Positions 1-7,504 of a stretch of 64,000 nt of DNA are shown piece by piece (position 1 is the first letter of the stretch; every line of letters begins with the position of its first letter). Location: positions 1 to 64,000 of the forward strand of contig CAXTIG010000034.1 in NCBI GenBank assembly GCA_964244295.1, read 5' to 3'. The notes under the pieces were generated by a model, which saw only the letters and a list, made by a program, of their open reading frames with translations, was not told where the DNA came from and did no database searches. The position numbers and the translations under genes are program-made. This DNA is from JAJAZB01 sp964244295. Lineage in GTDB: Bacteria; Bacteroidota; Bacteroidia; Cytophagales; Spirosomataceae.

Positions 1-2
1 GG

Positions 3-491
3 CAAAATCAGAGGTTGTAAAATGTTGATTTACAGTTAAAAGACAAGTCTAATACACACTCCATTCAAGATTTATATAAAGCAAGAAGAAAGAAAAATAG
101 TAACTCAGAAATAAAGTGGTATTCGATTTGTCAAAATGGTACTGGACCTTTGAGTGTTTATGCATTAGCTGAAAGATTAGACAAGAAATATTTGTATGAA
201 GTATACTCTTCTTTATCAGCGTCTATTCATGCTACAAAAATTCATGAAAAAAACGTATTGCTTGATTTGGAGGGAATGTTAAATTTATTTGGACCTCGAC
301 ATCCTCATAATGCGCAATATATTTCAGAAACAACTATGAATTTAGCACAATATCTATTTGATATTTTTGCAGTGAAGAGAGTTGAAAAGTTAGATAAGTA
401 TCTTTATCAAGAGATATATTGGTGGATAAATGAAGTATGTCAAAGGCACATAAAGTTGATACAGTCGAATCCTGTCATAATTGAGCCGTAA
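3..491 (+). CDS. DUF5677-like protein, C-terminal part (5' end outside window)
   Basis: The frame is open from the left edge to the TAA at 489-491, so the gene begins outside the window. A TTG at 150 is only an internal candidate start, because clear coding sequence precedes it. The visible part reads WYSICQNGTGPLS, then an AERLDKKYLYEVYSSLSASIHA segment split here by a helix-like run. This matches my memory of the DUF5677 family: a WYSL-type motif followed by YxxLYxxxSxxxHA. No enzymatic role is known for that family. It is strongly AT-rich, unlike everything after 1.6 kb, which suggests horizontal acquisition. Family assignment is from memory and only moderately sure; the ORF itself is well supported. 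Confidence 0.6.
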
Positions 492-787
492 CCTTTTCAA
501 TAGCGCGAGTTTACAACCTTATCATATCCTATAACTTTTCTAATTTCGAGGAAAACGCACTGAATCATGGACAATCAGACCCCCGCAGTCAATCGCATTT
601 TGCGAGTGGTTTTAATTTCAAGCTCCTCTGGGGCGTCGTTGTTCGTATCTGTTTCGTTTTACTAAACCGTACTACTACTGTTTGAAGTAAATTTGTAATT
701 CTTGGTCTGTAACTCAACCCACCCGGACTCGTCAGGGGACGAAACTAGAATGGAAAAGTCGTGAAACGTTCTGGTGAGTAAGAAACT
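492..787. other. AT-leaning intergenic region, no gene recognised
   Basis: About 300 bases between the DUF5677-like gene and the tandem repeat. All frames are broken by stops. I see no tRNA, terminator or transposon end that I can defend. Composition moves from AT-rich towards the GC-rich average. Confidence 0.4.
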
Positions 788-1060
788 CATCTTACCGGGT
801 TATGAACCTATCTTGAAGAGTGATAGAGCCATCTTGCCGAGTTAAATTGGAAGCTTGGTGAGCTAAATCGCAATCTTGCCGAGTTATAAAGCAATCTTGG
901 CGAGTTAAATGCGAAGCTTGACGAGTTAAATTGGAATCTTGACGAGTTAAATTACAATCTTGCCGAGTTAAATTGGAATCTTGGCGAGTTAAATCGTCCT
1001 CTTGTTTAGCGAGGAAGCAATCTTGAGTTGGTAAAATGCCCGCTTGCCGAGCGGGGCCGA
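788..1060. repeat. Tandem array of a 21-bp unit, about 13 copies
   Basis: Thirteen consecutive 21-bp units run in perfect register, for example 830-850, 851-871, 872-892, 893-913, 914-934, 935-955, 956-976 and 977-997. The consensus is close to AATCTTGCCGAGTTAAATTGG. The flanking copies (788-829, 998-1060) are more diverged. No insertion or deletion breaks the phase. On the minus strand the unit is a heptapeptide code (roughly N-L-T-R-Q-D-S), and a 143-codon frame (1223 to 792) reads through the array without a stop. On the plus strand TAA codons interrupt at least one frame. Whether that minus-strand frame is expressed is unknown; it also overlaps the truncated methyltransferase. Confidence 0.85.
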
Positions 1061-1152
1061 AGCAGCGCGGAGCGATTTCACCGAGTAGGCGCGGGTTCTC
1101 TCCGATGAACCCGTTACCATTGCCTCTCCGAACCATCAACCTGCCCCCACCC

Positions 1153-1287
1153 ATGGACTTACAAACCGTCGAAACCTTTTTCAACACCTCCTGGAGCGCG
1201 TACGACATTGCCCTGGAGCACAATTACATGTTCCACCGGGAGATTTACGCCGAGCTTCCGCACAAAAAACCGAAGGGCAAAGAATAG
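1153..1287 (+). pseudogene. N-terminal fragment of a class I SAM-dependent methyltransferase
   Basis: An ATG at 1153 opens a 44-codon frame that ends at 1285-1287. It contains TSWSAYDIALEHNYMFHRE, which resembles the N-terminal cap helix I associate with one group of class I SAM-dependent methyltransferases. Proteins of that kind are about 200 residues or more, so the SAM-binding fold (GxGxG motif) is entirely missing here. Coding similarity stops just where the inverted-repeat element at 1288 begins, so insertion of that element most likely truncated the gene. The family call rests on a short segment and is moderate. Confidence 0.5.
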
Positions 1288-1424
1288 GGCTTACGCAACG
1301 AGTCTTGAGTTTCCCGCAGATAGCGCAGATTTTCGCAGAACTATCGCCATCAACTTCTGCGAAAATCTGCGTCATCTGCGGGACAAACGTTTATACGCGA
1401 TTTTTAACGACGTTGCGTAAGTCC
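1288..1424. mobile_element. Nested inverted-repeat element (IS end or MITE-like)
   Basis: Outer arms are GGCTTACGCAACG at 1288-1300 and its near-complement at 1411-1424. Inside lies a second, longer pair: 1313-1339 (CCCGCAGATAGCGCAGATTT and on) against 1355-1383. The element is about 137 bp, has no ORF of its own, and sits between a truncated gene and an IS5-like transposase remnant. It could be the terminal part of that IS or a non-autonomous derivative. Confidence 0.6.
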
Positions 1425-1440
1425 TAAGAGAATTAAGTGA

Positions 1441-1617
1441 AAAACAAAATCTGAAAACCACGACTTTAGCCGCCATCGAGTGGTTGTTGAACACCGCATC
1501 GGCGGCATGAAACGCTACCGGGTGTTATCAAATTGGCTGCGGATGCATGACTTGAAGGCATACGACCGGAAGTTGGAAGTCTGCGCTGGACGGTGGAACT
1601 TCTACATAGCTCATTGA
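1441..1617 (+). pseudogene. IS5-type (DDE_Tnp_4-like) transposase, C-terminal remnant
   Basis: The frame is open from just after the TGA at 1438-1440 to the TGA at 1615-1617. It reads HRVVVEHRIGGMKRYRVLSN, then LRMHDLKAYD and a final tryptophan-containing tail. V-E-H-x-I-G-G-x-K-R is the conserved region around the last catalytic glutamate of IS5-group DDE transposases. The first two catalytic aspartates and about four fifths of the protein are absent, so this is a dead remnant. It lies beside the inverted-repeat element at 1288-1424. Confidence 0.8.
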
Positions 1618-1640
1618 AAATCAGGACGCAATAAGTCTAT

Positions 1641-1648
1641 TATTTTTG
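1641..1648 (+). promoter_or_regulatory. Putative -7 promoter box for mazG
   Basis: TATTTTTG matches the Bacteroidota consensus TAnnTTTG exactly and lies 22 bases before the mazG ATG. A clear -33 TTTG element at the expected spacing is not evident. Confidence 0.5.
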
Positions 1649-1670
1649 AAATCAAACTCCTTAAAATTTT

Positions 1671-2495
1671 ATGCTGGAAGGTCTTCCCCCCCACCGCCAA
1701 ACCCAACTCGCCGCCTTCGACCGCCTGCTTACCATCATGGACGAACTCCGCGCCCAGTGCCCCTGGGACCGAAAGCAGACCATGGACAGCCTGCGCCACC
1801 TGACCATTGAAGAAACCTACGAACTCTCCGACGCGATTCTCGAAAAAGACCTCACCGAGGTAAAAAAGGAACTCGGCGACGTGATGCTGCACCTGGTTTT
1901 CTACTCAAAAATCGCCTCCGAAACCGGGGCCTTCGACGTGGCCGATGTGTTGACCGCGATTTGCGACAAACTCATCGCCCGGCACCCGCACATTTACGGC
2001 GATGCGGATGGCCGCCCCGTAAAAGCGGATACCGAAGAGCAGGTCAAGCAAAACTGGGAGCAGTTGAAAATCAAGGAAGGCCATCGCTCGGTGCTGTCGG
2101 GTGTGCCCGGCTCGCTGCCCGCGCTGGTGAAGGCCATGCGGATTCAGGAAAAAGCGCGGGGGGCGGGGTTCGACTGGGAAGAAAAAGAGCAGGTCTGGGA
2201 AAAAGTGCGGGAGGAAATGGAGGAATTTCGGGCAGAATTCAGCGCCACCGAGTCCACGGCCCTCGACCCCGCCAAAGCCGAAGGCGAGTTTGGCGACCTG
2301 CTGTTTTCACTCGTCAACTACGCCCGCTTCATCGACATCAACCCCGAAACGGCGCTGGAACGAACTAACAAAAAATTCATCCGCCGTTTTCAATACCTCG
2401 AACAACGAGCCAAAGAACAAGGCCGGGCGCTCCACGACATGACCCTGGCCGAGATGGATGTGTTTTGGGAAGAGGCCAAGACGCAGGCGGTTTAG
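1671..2495 (+). CDS. mazG: Nucleoside triphosphate pyrophosphohydrolase MazG
   Basis: A 274-residue two-domain MazG that hydrolyses (d)NTPs to NMP and pyrophosphate in the cytoplasm, cleaning the nucleotide pool. The N-terminal domain shows CPWDRKQT (about residues 30-37), the metal-binding EETYE (47-51) and ELGD (67-70), then HPHIYGD (105-111). The second domain repeats the pattern with EEMEEF, EGEFGDLLFSLVNYAR and TNKKFIRRF. Length fits the family. The ATG at 1671 follows a TAnnTTTG box. No operon partner is obvious; the next gene is about 150 bp away beyond a hairpin. Confidence 0.95.
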   Translation: MLEGLPPHRQTQLAAFDRLLTIMDELRAQCPWDRKQTMDSLRHLTIEETYELSDAILEKDLTEVKKELGDVMLHLVFYSKIASETGAFDVADVLTAICDKLIARHPHIYGDADGRPVKADTEEQVKQNWEQLKIKEGHRSVLSGVPGSLPALVKAMRIQEKARGAGFDWEEKEQVWEKVREEMEEFRAEFSATESTALDPAKAEGEFGDLLFSLVNYARFIDINPETALERTNKKFIRRFQYLEQRAKEQGRALHDMTLAEMDVFWEEAKTQAV

Positions 2496-2504
2496 GAAAC
2501 CTAA

Positions 2505-2546
2505 CCCCGCGAGGGTTTAAACCCGTTGTGGAGCAATCTCGCGGGG
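2505..2546. repeat. Palindromic hairpin after mazG
   Basis: Arms CCCCGCGAG (2505-2513) and CTCGCGGGG (2538-2546) enclose a second palindrome, GGGTTTAAACCC. It lies 10 bases after the mazG stop and may act as a terminator, although no T-run follows directly. Confidence 0.5.
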
Positions 2547-2643
2547 ATAAATCCAGCCCACTGAAAATCAGGGGTTTTTACGCTATCTTCTTTCCTCTGT
2601 TTCCCGTAGGTTTGCCGACCCTCCCTCTTCCGGCCGACCACCC

Positions 2644-3906
2644 ATGAAACGACTTCTTCTCTTTTTTTTCCTCCAAAACTTGACGGCCGCTCAAGCCCAG
2701 ACTACCCTCTTCAGCCAGGATTTCAACGGCAGTACCACCGTGTCGGATTACCAAAGCGCCTCGCCAAACAACGGGCAGTTCACGCTCATCGGCGCGGGCG
2801 GGCCAGGCACGACGGTGAGCATCGAAAGCGGCCAATTGAAAATGGACCGCTCGGCGGCGGGCAACTCGGGGCGCTTCATCCGACAAGCCAGTTTTCCCGG
2901 CCCGCCCACTTCGCTGTACGTTCAGTTTCGGATTTCGGGCAGTTCGGTGGGGAACAACAACGGGGCCGTGGATTTCAACGTCGGCACCATCAGCGGCACC
3001 GGTACCGTAACGCCCAACGCCGACGTGCATTCTAAAATCGGGATTGCCATCGGCGGCGGCGGCTGGCAACTGCGCAACATCGGCGGCACGACCAACGACG
3101 GGCAGGTCATTACGTCTTCCGCCCAAATCACCTGGGTCATCAACAAAACCGGCGGTGTCCTCAGCTACGTGCCGCCCAGCGGGGGCACTTCGACCGTGGC
3201 CGACGGGCGCGCCGACGTGTGGGTCGATTCGCGGCTGGCTTTCGACGAAATCGCGGCGGTGACGGCTTCCCAAAATTTAGCCCAATTCAAATTTGTTTTC
3301 GACGCCGGGCAGGGCGTTTTGTTCATCGACGACCTCCTCATCCGCGACGTATCCGGTTCGTTGCCCGTCGAATTGATCTCGTTCCGGGTGTCGCCCACCG
3401 AAACCGGCACGGTGCGCATCCAGTGGGCCACCGCCCGCGAGGTAGCCAGCCGCTACTTCGCCGTCGAGCGCAGCGCCGACGCGCTCGATTACGCCGAAAT
3501 CGCCCGGCGCACCGCCGCCGGAACCACGCTGGAGCCGCAACGCTACGAGGTGCTCGACGCCGAGCCGCTCCCCGGCACGGGCTACTACCGCCTCCGCCAG
3601 GTGGATTTCGACGGAACCGACTACCTAACCCGCCCGCAGGCCAGCAATCGAAAAGCGCCCGAAGGCGCTTTGTCCGTTTTCCCAAATCCCTCCGATGGAG
3701 CATCGGCGACCCTTCATTTCGCCGATGCTGACCGCGCTGAGGTGCGTCTGTTCGATGCGACGGGCCGGAATTTTCCGTGTCGGTTCGTGGCTGAAACGAG
3801 CGAATTCGGGCGGATTTTCAGCGACGCGGCGCTGGCTCCGGGCCTGTATCTGCTGCGGGTGCAAACGCCGGGCGGTCTCCACACCCTGCGCTGGGTGCGG
3901 CGTTGA
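2644..3906 (+). CDS. Secreted protein with type IX secretion C-terminal sorting domain
   Basis: A 420-residue protein starting MKRLLLFFFLQNLTAAQAQ, a clear Sec signal peptide with cleavage after AQA. The first ~240 residues look like a beta-sandwich that I cannot name. They are followed by SLPVELISFRV, a linker common in type IX cargo, then a fibronectin-like stretch. The last ~75 residues are a type-A sorting domain: LSVFPNPSDG, VRLFDATGR, LAPGLYLLRVQTPGG and a basic end. It should be exported by the T9SS, of which porT (18.4 kb) is a component. Substrate is unknown. Its stop overlaps an upstream-extended recJ frame but not the recJ start chosen here. Confidence 0.85.
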   Translation: MKRLLLFFFLQNLTAAQAQTTLFSQDFNGSTTVSDYQSASPNNGQFTLIGAGGPGTTVSIESGQLKMDRSAAGNSGRFIRQASFPGPPTSLYVQFRISGSSVGNNNGAVDFNVGTISGTGTVTPNADVHSKIGIAIGGGGWQLRNIGGTTNDGQVITSSAQITWVINKTGGVLSYVPPSGGTSTVADGRADVWVDSRLAFDEIAAVTASQNLAQFKFVFDAGQGVLFIDDLLIRDVSGSLPVELISFRVSPTETGTVRIQWATAREVASRYFAVERSADALDYAEIARRTAAGTTLEPQRYEVLDAEPLPGTGYYRLRQVDFDGTDYLTRPQASNRKAPEGALSVFPNPSDGASATLHFADADRAEVRLFDATGRNFPCRFVAETSEFGRIFSDAALAPGLYLLRVQTPGGLHTLRWVRR

Positions 3907-3969
3907 GCCGTCCAGACCAACAGAGACTCCGTTTTTCCCCGAATCTTTCCTGCTTTCGCCCTTCTGCTT

Positions 3970-3976
3970 TACTTTG
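3970..3976 (+). promoter_or_regulatory. Promoter box abutting the recJ start
   Basis: TACTTTG is one base short of TAnnTTTG and ends four bases before the ATG at 3981, so the transcript would have almost no leader. Confidence 0.4.
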
Positions 3977-3980
3977 CGGT

Positions 3981-5744
3981 ATGACCGAGAAACGCTGGCT
4001 GTACAAACCCACCCCCGAAACGCCCGACGAAACCGCCTGCGTGCATGACTTGTGCGCCCGCCTGGGCACGAAAGGCGAACGGATGGATCACAGCCTGGCG
4101 ACGCTCATCTGGCAACGCGGAATGCGGGAGTTCGACGAAGCCCGCGAATTTTTCCGCCCCCGCCTCGACCAGTTGCACGACCCCTTCGCCATGCGCGGCA
4201 TGGCCGAAGCCGTGGAACGGCTCACGCAGGCCATCGTGGACGGGGAAAAAATCATGATTTACGGGGATTACGACGTGGACGGCACCACCTCGGTGGCCCT
4301 ATTCTACGGCTTTTTGAACCGGATTTACGACCAGGTCGCTTTCGAGTTTTACATTCCTGACCGCTACAAAGAAGGTTACGGTGTGCAACGGACCGGCATC
4401 GACTACGCCCACGAACACGGCTTCACGCTCATCGTCACGCTCGACTGCGGCATCAAATCGGTGGAGTTGGTGGCCGAGGCGAAGGAGTTGGGCATCGACT
4501 TCATCATCTGCGACCACCACCGGCCCGGTGCCGAGTTGCCTCCCGCCGTGGCCGTACTCGACCCCAAACGCAGCGATTGCCACTACCCGTTCAAGGAATT
4601 GACGGGTTGCGGGGTAGGGTTCAAGCTGTTGCAGGGTTTTTGCCAGCAAAACGGAATCCCCGGCGAGCAACTTTTCAATTACCTCGACTTGCTCGTCGTC
4701 AGCATCGCCTCCGACATCGTGCCCATCCTGGGCGAGAACCGGGTGCTGAGTCATTTTGGGTTGAAACGCCTCAACGAAGCGCCCCGACCGGGCTTGAAAG
4801 CCCTCATCGAAATCGCCGGTTTTCAGAAAAAAATAACCGATGGAAAGGAAGTTATCAGACCCATCGACATTTCGAGCGTGGTGTTCGGCCTGGGGCCGCG
4901 CATCAACGCCGCCGGACGCATCAAACACGCCCACGAGGCGGTGAAACTGCTGCTGGCCGAAACCGAAGAGGAAGCCCGCACCGCCGCCCAGGGCGTCAAC
5001 GTCCACAACACCGACCGCCGCGATTTCGACACGCGCATCACCCAGGAAGCACTGGCGATGATTGAGGCCGACGAGGGGATTCGGCCTTCCAACAGCACGG
5101 TGTTGTTTAAAAACGACTGGCACAAGGGCGTCATCGGCATCGTGGCGAGTCGCTGCATCGAAAAATACTACCGGCCCACCATCATCCTGACCGAATCGCA
5201 CGAGAAAGCCGCCGGGTCGGCGCGCTCGGTGGCGGGTTTCGACGTATACGAAGCCATCGAAGAATGCAGCGAGTTGCTCGAACAATTCGGTGGGCACATG
5301 TACGCCGCCGGACTGACCTTGCAGGTGGCGAACGTACCCGCGTTTCGGAAAAAATTCGAGGAGGTCGTCACCCGCCGCATCCGGCCCGAACAACAGGTTC
5401 CGCAAATCGAGGTGGACATGCGCCTGTCGCTGAGTCAGGTGACGGATAAATTTCACCGCATCGTCAACCAGATGCAGCCCTTCGGGCCGCAGAACATGGC
5501 TCCGGTGTTCGTTTCCGAAAACGTGAAGTGCTACGGCGTTCCGCAGATTTTAAAGGAAAAACACCTCAAACTCACCGTGTACCAGGACGGCACGCCCGCC
5601 TTCAGCGCCATCGGTTTCGGCATGGCGCACTTTTATGCCAACATCCTCAACGCCCCCACGTTTCACATCTGTTACCAAATCGACGTGAACGAATTCCGGG
5701 GGCAACGGAATTTACAGTTGATGCTGAAGGACCTTAAATTTTAA
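3981..5744 (+). CDS. recJ: Single-stranded-DNA-specific exonuclease RecJ
   Basis: 587 residues. It degrades single-stranded DNA 5' to 3' in recombination and mismatch repair. DHH-family motifs are plain: IYGDYDVDGTTS (motif I), a TLDCG segment, CDHHRPG (the DHH motif) and GGHMYAAG in the DHHA1 domain. A C-terminal OB-fold region ends in QLMLKDLKF. The frame is open further upstream to 3903, but the ATG at 3981 (MTEKRWLYKP) follows a promoter-like box by four bases and gives the usual N-terminus. lptB follows after a perfect hairpin; recO, another RecF-pathway gene, is 950 bp downstream on the opposite strand. Confidence 0.95.
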   Translation: MTEKRWLYKPTPETPDETACVHDLCARLGTKGERMDHSLATLIWQRGMREFDEAREFFRPRLDQLHDPFAMRGMAEAVERLTQAIVDGEKIMIYGDYDVDGTTSVALFYGFLNRIYDQVAFEFYIPDRYKEGYGVQRTGIDYAHEHGFTLIVTLDCGIKSVELVAEAKELGIDFIICDHHRPGAELPPAVAVLDPKRSDCHYPFKELTGCGVGFKLLQGFCQQNGIPGEQLFNYLDLLVVSIASDIVPILGENRVLSHFGLKRLNEAPRPGLKALIEIAGFQKKITDGKEVIRPIDISSVVFGLGPRINAAGRIKHAHEAVKLLLAETEEEARTAAQGVNVHNTDRRDFDTRITQEALAMIEADEGIRPSNSTVLFKNDWHKGVIGIVASRCIEKYYRPTIILTESHEKAAGSARSVAGFDVYEAIEECSELLEQFGGHMYAAGLTLQVANVPAFRKKFEEVVTRRIRPEQQVPQIEVDMRLSLSQVTDKFHRIVNQMQPFGPQNMAPVFVSENVKCYGVPQILKEKHLKLTVYQDGTPAFSAIGFGMAHFYANILNAPTFHICYQIDVNEFRGQRNLQLMLKDLKF

Positions 5745-5811
5745 TTGCGGATTGCGGAAGTGGGATTGCGGAATGAAAAATCCGCAATCCCACTTCCGCA
5801 ATCCGCATTCC
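5743..5811. repeat. Long hairpin between recJ and lptB
   Basis: About 29-bp complementary arms (5744-5772 and 5781-5809) are separated by an A-rich loop. Each arm contains iterated ATTGCGGA. The hairpin ends a few bases before the lptB ATG, so it may control or terminate read-through from recJ. Confidence 0.75.
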
Positions 5812-5814
5812 TGC

Positions 5815-6546
5815 ATGATTCTACGAACTGAAAATCTAGTCAAAAAATACGGCCAGCGGCTGGTGAACGACAACGTGAGCTACCAGGTGGCGCAGGGCGA
5901 AATCGTGGGACTGCTCGGCCCGAACGGGGCGGGTAAAACCACCTCGTTTTACATGGCGACTGGGCTGGTAAAACCCAACAGCGGCAAGGTCTTCATCGAC
6001 GACGTGGAAGTGACCAACCTGCCCATGTACAAACGCGCCCGCCTCGGCATCGGCTACCTGGCCCAGGAAGCCTCGGTTTTTCGGACGCTGACGGTGGAAG
6101 AAAACATCCTCGCCGTGCTCGAAATGACGAAGATGACGAAGGCCGAGCGCCACGAAAAAACGGAGGCGCTGCTCGAAGAATTCAGCCTTACGCAGGTTCG
6201 CAAAAATAAGGGCACCGTGCTATCGGGCGGGGAGCGGCGGCGCACCGAAATCGCCCGGGCGCTGGCGGTGGATCCGAAATTTATTCTGCTCGATGAACCC
6301 TTCGCGGGCGTGGACCCGATTGCCGTGGAAGAAATTCAGGGCATCGTGGCCCGGCTCAAATTCCGCAACATCGGCATCCTCATCACCGACCACAACGTGG
6401 ACGAAACCCTCTCCATCACTGACCGCGCCTACCTGCTGTTCGAGGGAAAAATACTCCGCGCCGGTACGCCGCAGGAACTGGCCGAAGACCCCGTCGTGCG
6501 GCGGGTGTATCTGGGGAAACACTTTGAGTTGAAGCGGAAAATCTGA
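5815..6546 (+). CDS. lptB: LPS export ABC transporter ATP-binding protein LptB
   Basis: 243 residues, matching the usual ~241 of LptB. This is the cytoplasmic ATPase that powers LptFG and drives lipopolysaccharide out of the inner membrane. Walker A is GPNGAGKTT (about residues 35-43), the signature motif is LSGGERRR, Walker B is FILLDEPFAGVDP and the switch histidine lies in ITDHNV. The LptB-type GEIVGLLGPNGAGKTTSFYM is characteristic. The ATG at 5815 is chosen because upstream in-frame codons lie inside the hairpin. No lptF/G or lptA is adjacent. Confidence 0.92.
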   Translation: MILRTENLVKKYGQRLVNDNVSYQVAQGEIVGLLGPNGAGKTTSFYMATGLVKPNSGKVFIDDVEVTNLPMYKRARLGIGYLAQEASVFRTLTVEENILAVLEMTKMTKAERHEKTEALLEEFSLTQVRKNKGTVLSGGERRRTEIARALAVDPKFILLDEPFAGVDPIAVEEIQGIVARLKFRNIGILITDHNVDETLSITDRAYLLFEGKILRAGTPQELAEDPVVRRVYLGKHFELKRKI

Positions 6547-6554
6547 ACCTTTAG

Positions 6555-6682
6555 TTGTCATCCCGAACGCAGTGAGGGATCTCGTTGGCCCTCCGACCAG
6601 TCGACTATCAGCTACCGTTGGGTCATCATCCAACTGTGTCAGGTAGTCCAACGAGATTCCTCACTGCGTTCGGGATGACAAC
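6555..6682. repeat. Intergenic inverted repeat, GTCATCCCGAACG seed
   Basis: Arms of about 33 bases (6555-6588 and 6650-6682) pair with one or two mismatches between the convergent lptB and recO genes. The outer seed resembles that at 27796-27924. Confidence 0.75.
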
Positions 6683-6695
6683 GGCGCGGGGCGTG

Positions 6696-7382
6696 TTACC
6701 GCATCACCTCCTGCAACACCGGCAGCGACTTGATTTCGCCCAGGCCCTCGAAGTGCAGGTCATAAAATTTCAGCAGGATTTCGAGCAGGTAATTCCGCAT
6801 TTCGCGGCCCATGCGCGGCGGGGCCTCGTAGGGCGCGGTGATGAACTCGTTGAGGAGCCGGATGGCCTCTTCGTCAAAAACCGGAACGCCCCGTTCGCCC
6901 AACTGGTCGGCAATTTGCTGGCCGCTTTCGGGGGCGAAACCCATGAAAAAAGCCAGTTGCACGAGGAAGACGAGGTGGAAACTTTCGTAGCCACTCGTCG
7001 CCTCGTCGAGCCACACCACCGATTGGTTCAGGAACTGAAACAGCGTCGGGTTGCCGCTTTCTTCCTTCAACGTTTTGCTGAGTAACTCCGTCAAAAACAG
7101 CGCGATGCTCGACTTGGCAACCTCGAAGGGAATGCTTCCAAACGGGTGGTTGACCTTCATCTCCGACAGCCGCTGAATGCCGCCTTTTTCTTTGTGGTAC
7201 ACCACCAAATCCAGCAGCGTCAGCGGTTGAAACAGCGCGGCTTTGTTGCGGCCTTTGGCCGAACGAACGCCGTTCTCAATGTACGATTGCAGCCCGAATT
7301 CCTCGGTGTAAATGTGAACGATGACCGACGTTTCGCGGTAACGCAGGTAACTGAGGACGAGGCCACGGGTTTTTTGGAGCAT
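6696..7382 (-). CDS. recO: DNA repair protein RecO
   Basis: 228 residues, the usual RecO size. It loads RecA on SSB-coated DNA together with RecR. The N-terminal OB fold starts MLQKTRGLVLSYLRYRETS, followed by VHIYTEEFGL and KGRNKAALFQPL, both typical of Bacteroidota RecO. The C-terminal helical part ends in LLEILLKFYDLHFEGLG. No zinc-finger cysteines are seen. It is preceded by a strong hairpin terminator (7397-7435), so it has its own promoter; TAGGTTCA lies a few bases before the ATG. Confidence 0.92.
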   Translation of the reverse strand: MLQKTRGLVLSYLRYRETSVIVHIYTEEFGLQSYIENGVRSAKGRNKAALFQPLTLLDLVVYHKEKGGIQRLSEMKVNHPFGSIPFEVAKSSIALFLTELLSKTLKEESGNPTLFQFLNQSVVWLDEATSGYESFHLVFLVQLAFFMGFAPESGQQIADQLGERGVPVFDEEAIRLLNEFITAPYEAPPRMGREMRNYLLEILLKFYDLHFEGLGEIKSLPVLQEVMR

Positions 7383-7396
7383 GGTTTGAACCTACG

Positions 7397-7435
7397 AAAA
7401 AAGCGGCGAACCGGAAAGCCCGGTCGCCGCTTTTT
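7397..7435. terminator. Bidirectional rho-independent terminator
   Basis: A-run, GCGGCGAACCGG, AAAG loop, CCGGTCGCCGC and T-run. It lies between the 3' end of the MuiA-like gene (7505) and the recO start (7382), so it ends the upstream transcript just before recO. Confidence 0.85.
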
Positions 7436-7504
7436 GCAAATCAATTCCTGGGTCTTCATGCTGAGGTAAGCGGTTCGCCGTTGCGGTTCAGTATGACGAC
7501 GAAC

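Noticed and set aside
720..770. Resemblance to a hammerhead-like GACGAAAC motif
   Set aside because: The conserved CUGAUGA core is absent and no three-stem fold can be drawn.
792..1223. 143-codon minus-strand frame through the tandem repeat
   Set aside because: Not listed as a gene: low complexity and overlaps the methyltransferase fragment; kept as an open question under findings.
4299..5456. 385-codon minus-strand frame opposite recJ
   Set aside because: Lies wholly inside a well supported recJ; no start signal or recognisable domain.
5752..5814. Upstream extension of lptB
   Set aside because: The extra codons fall inside a perfect hairpin and are not part of the LptB family.
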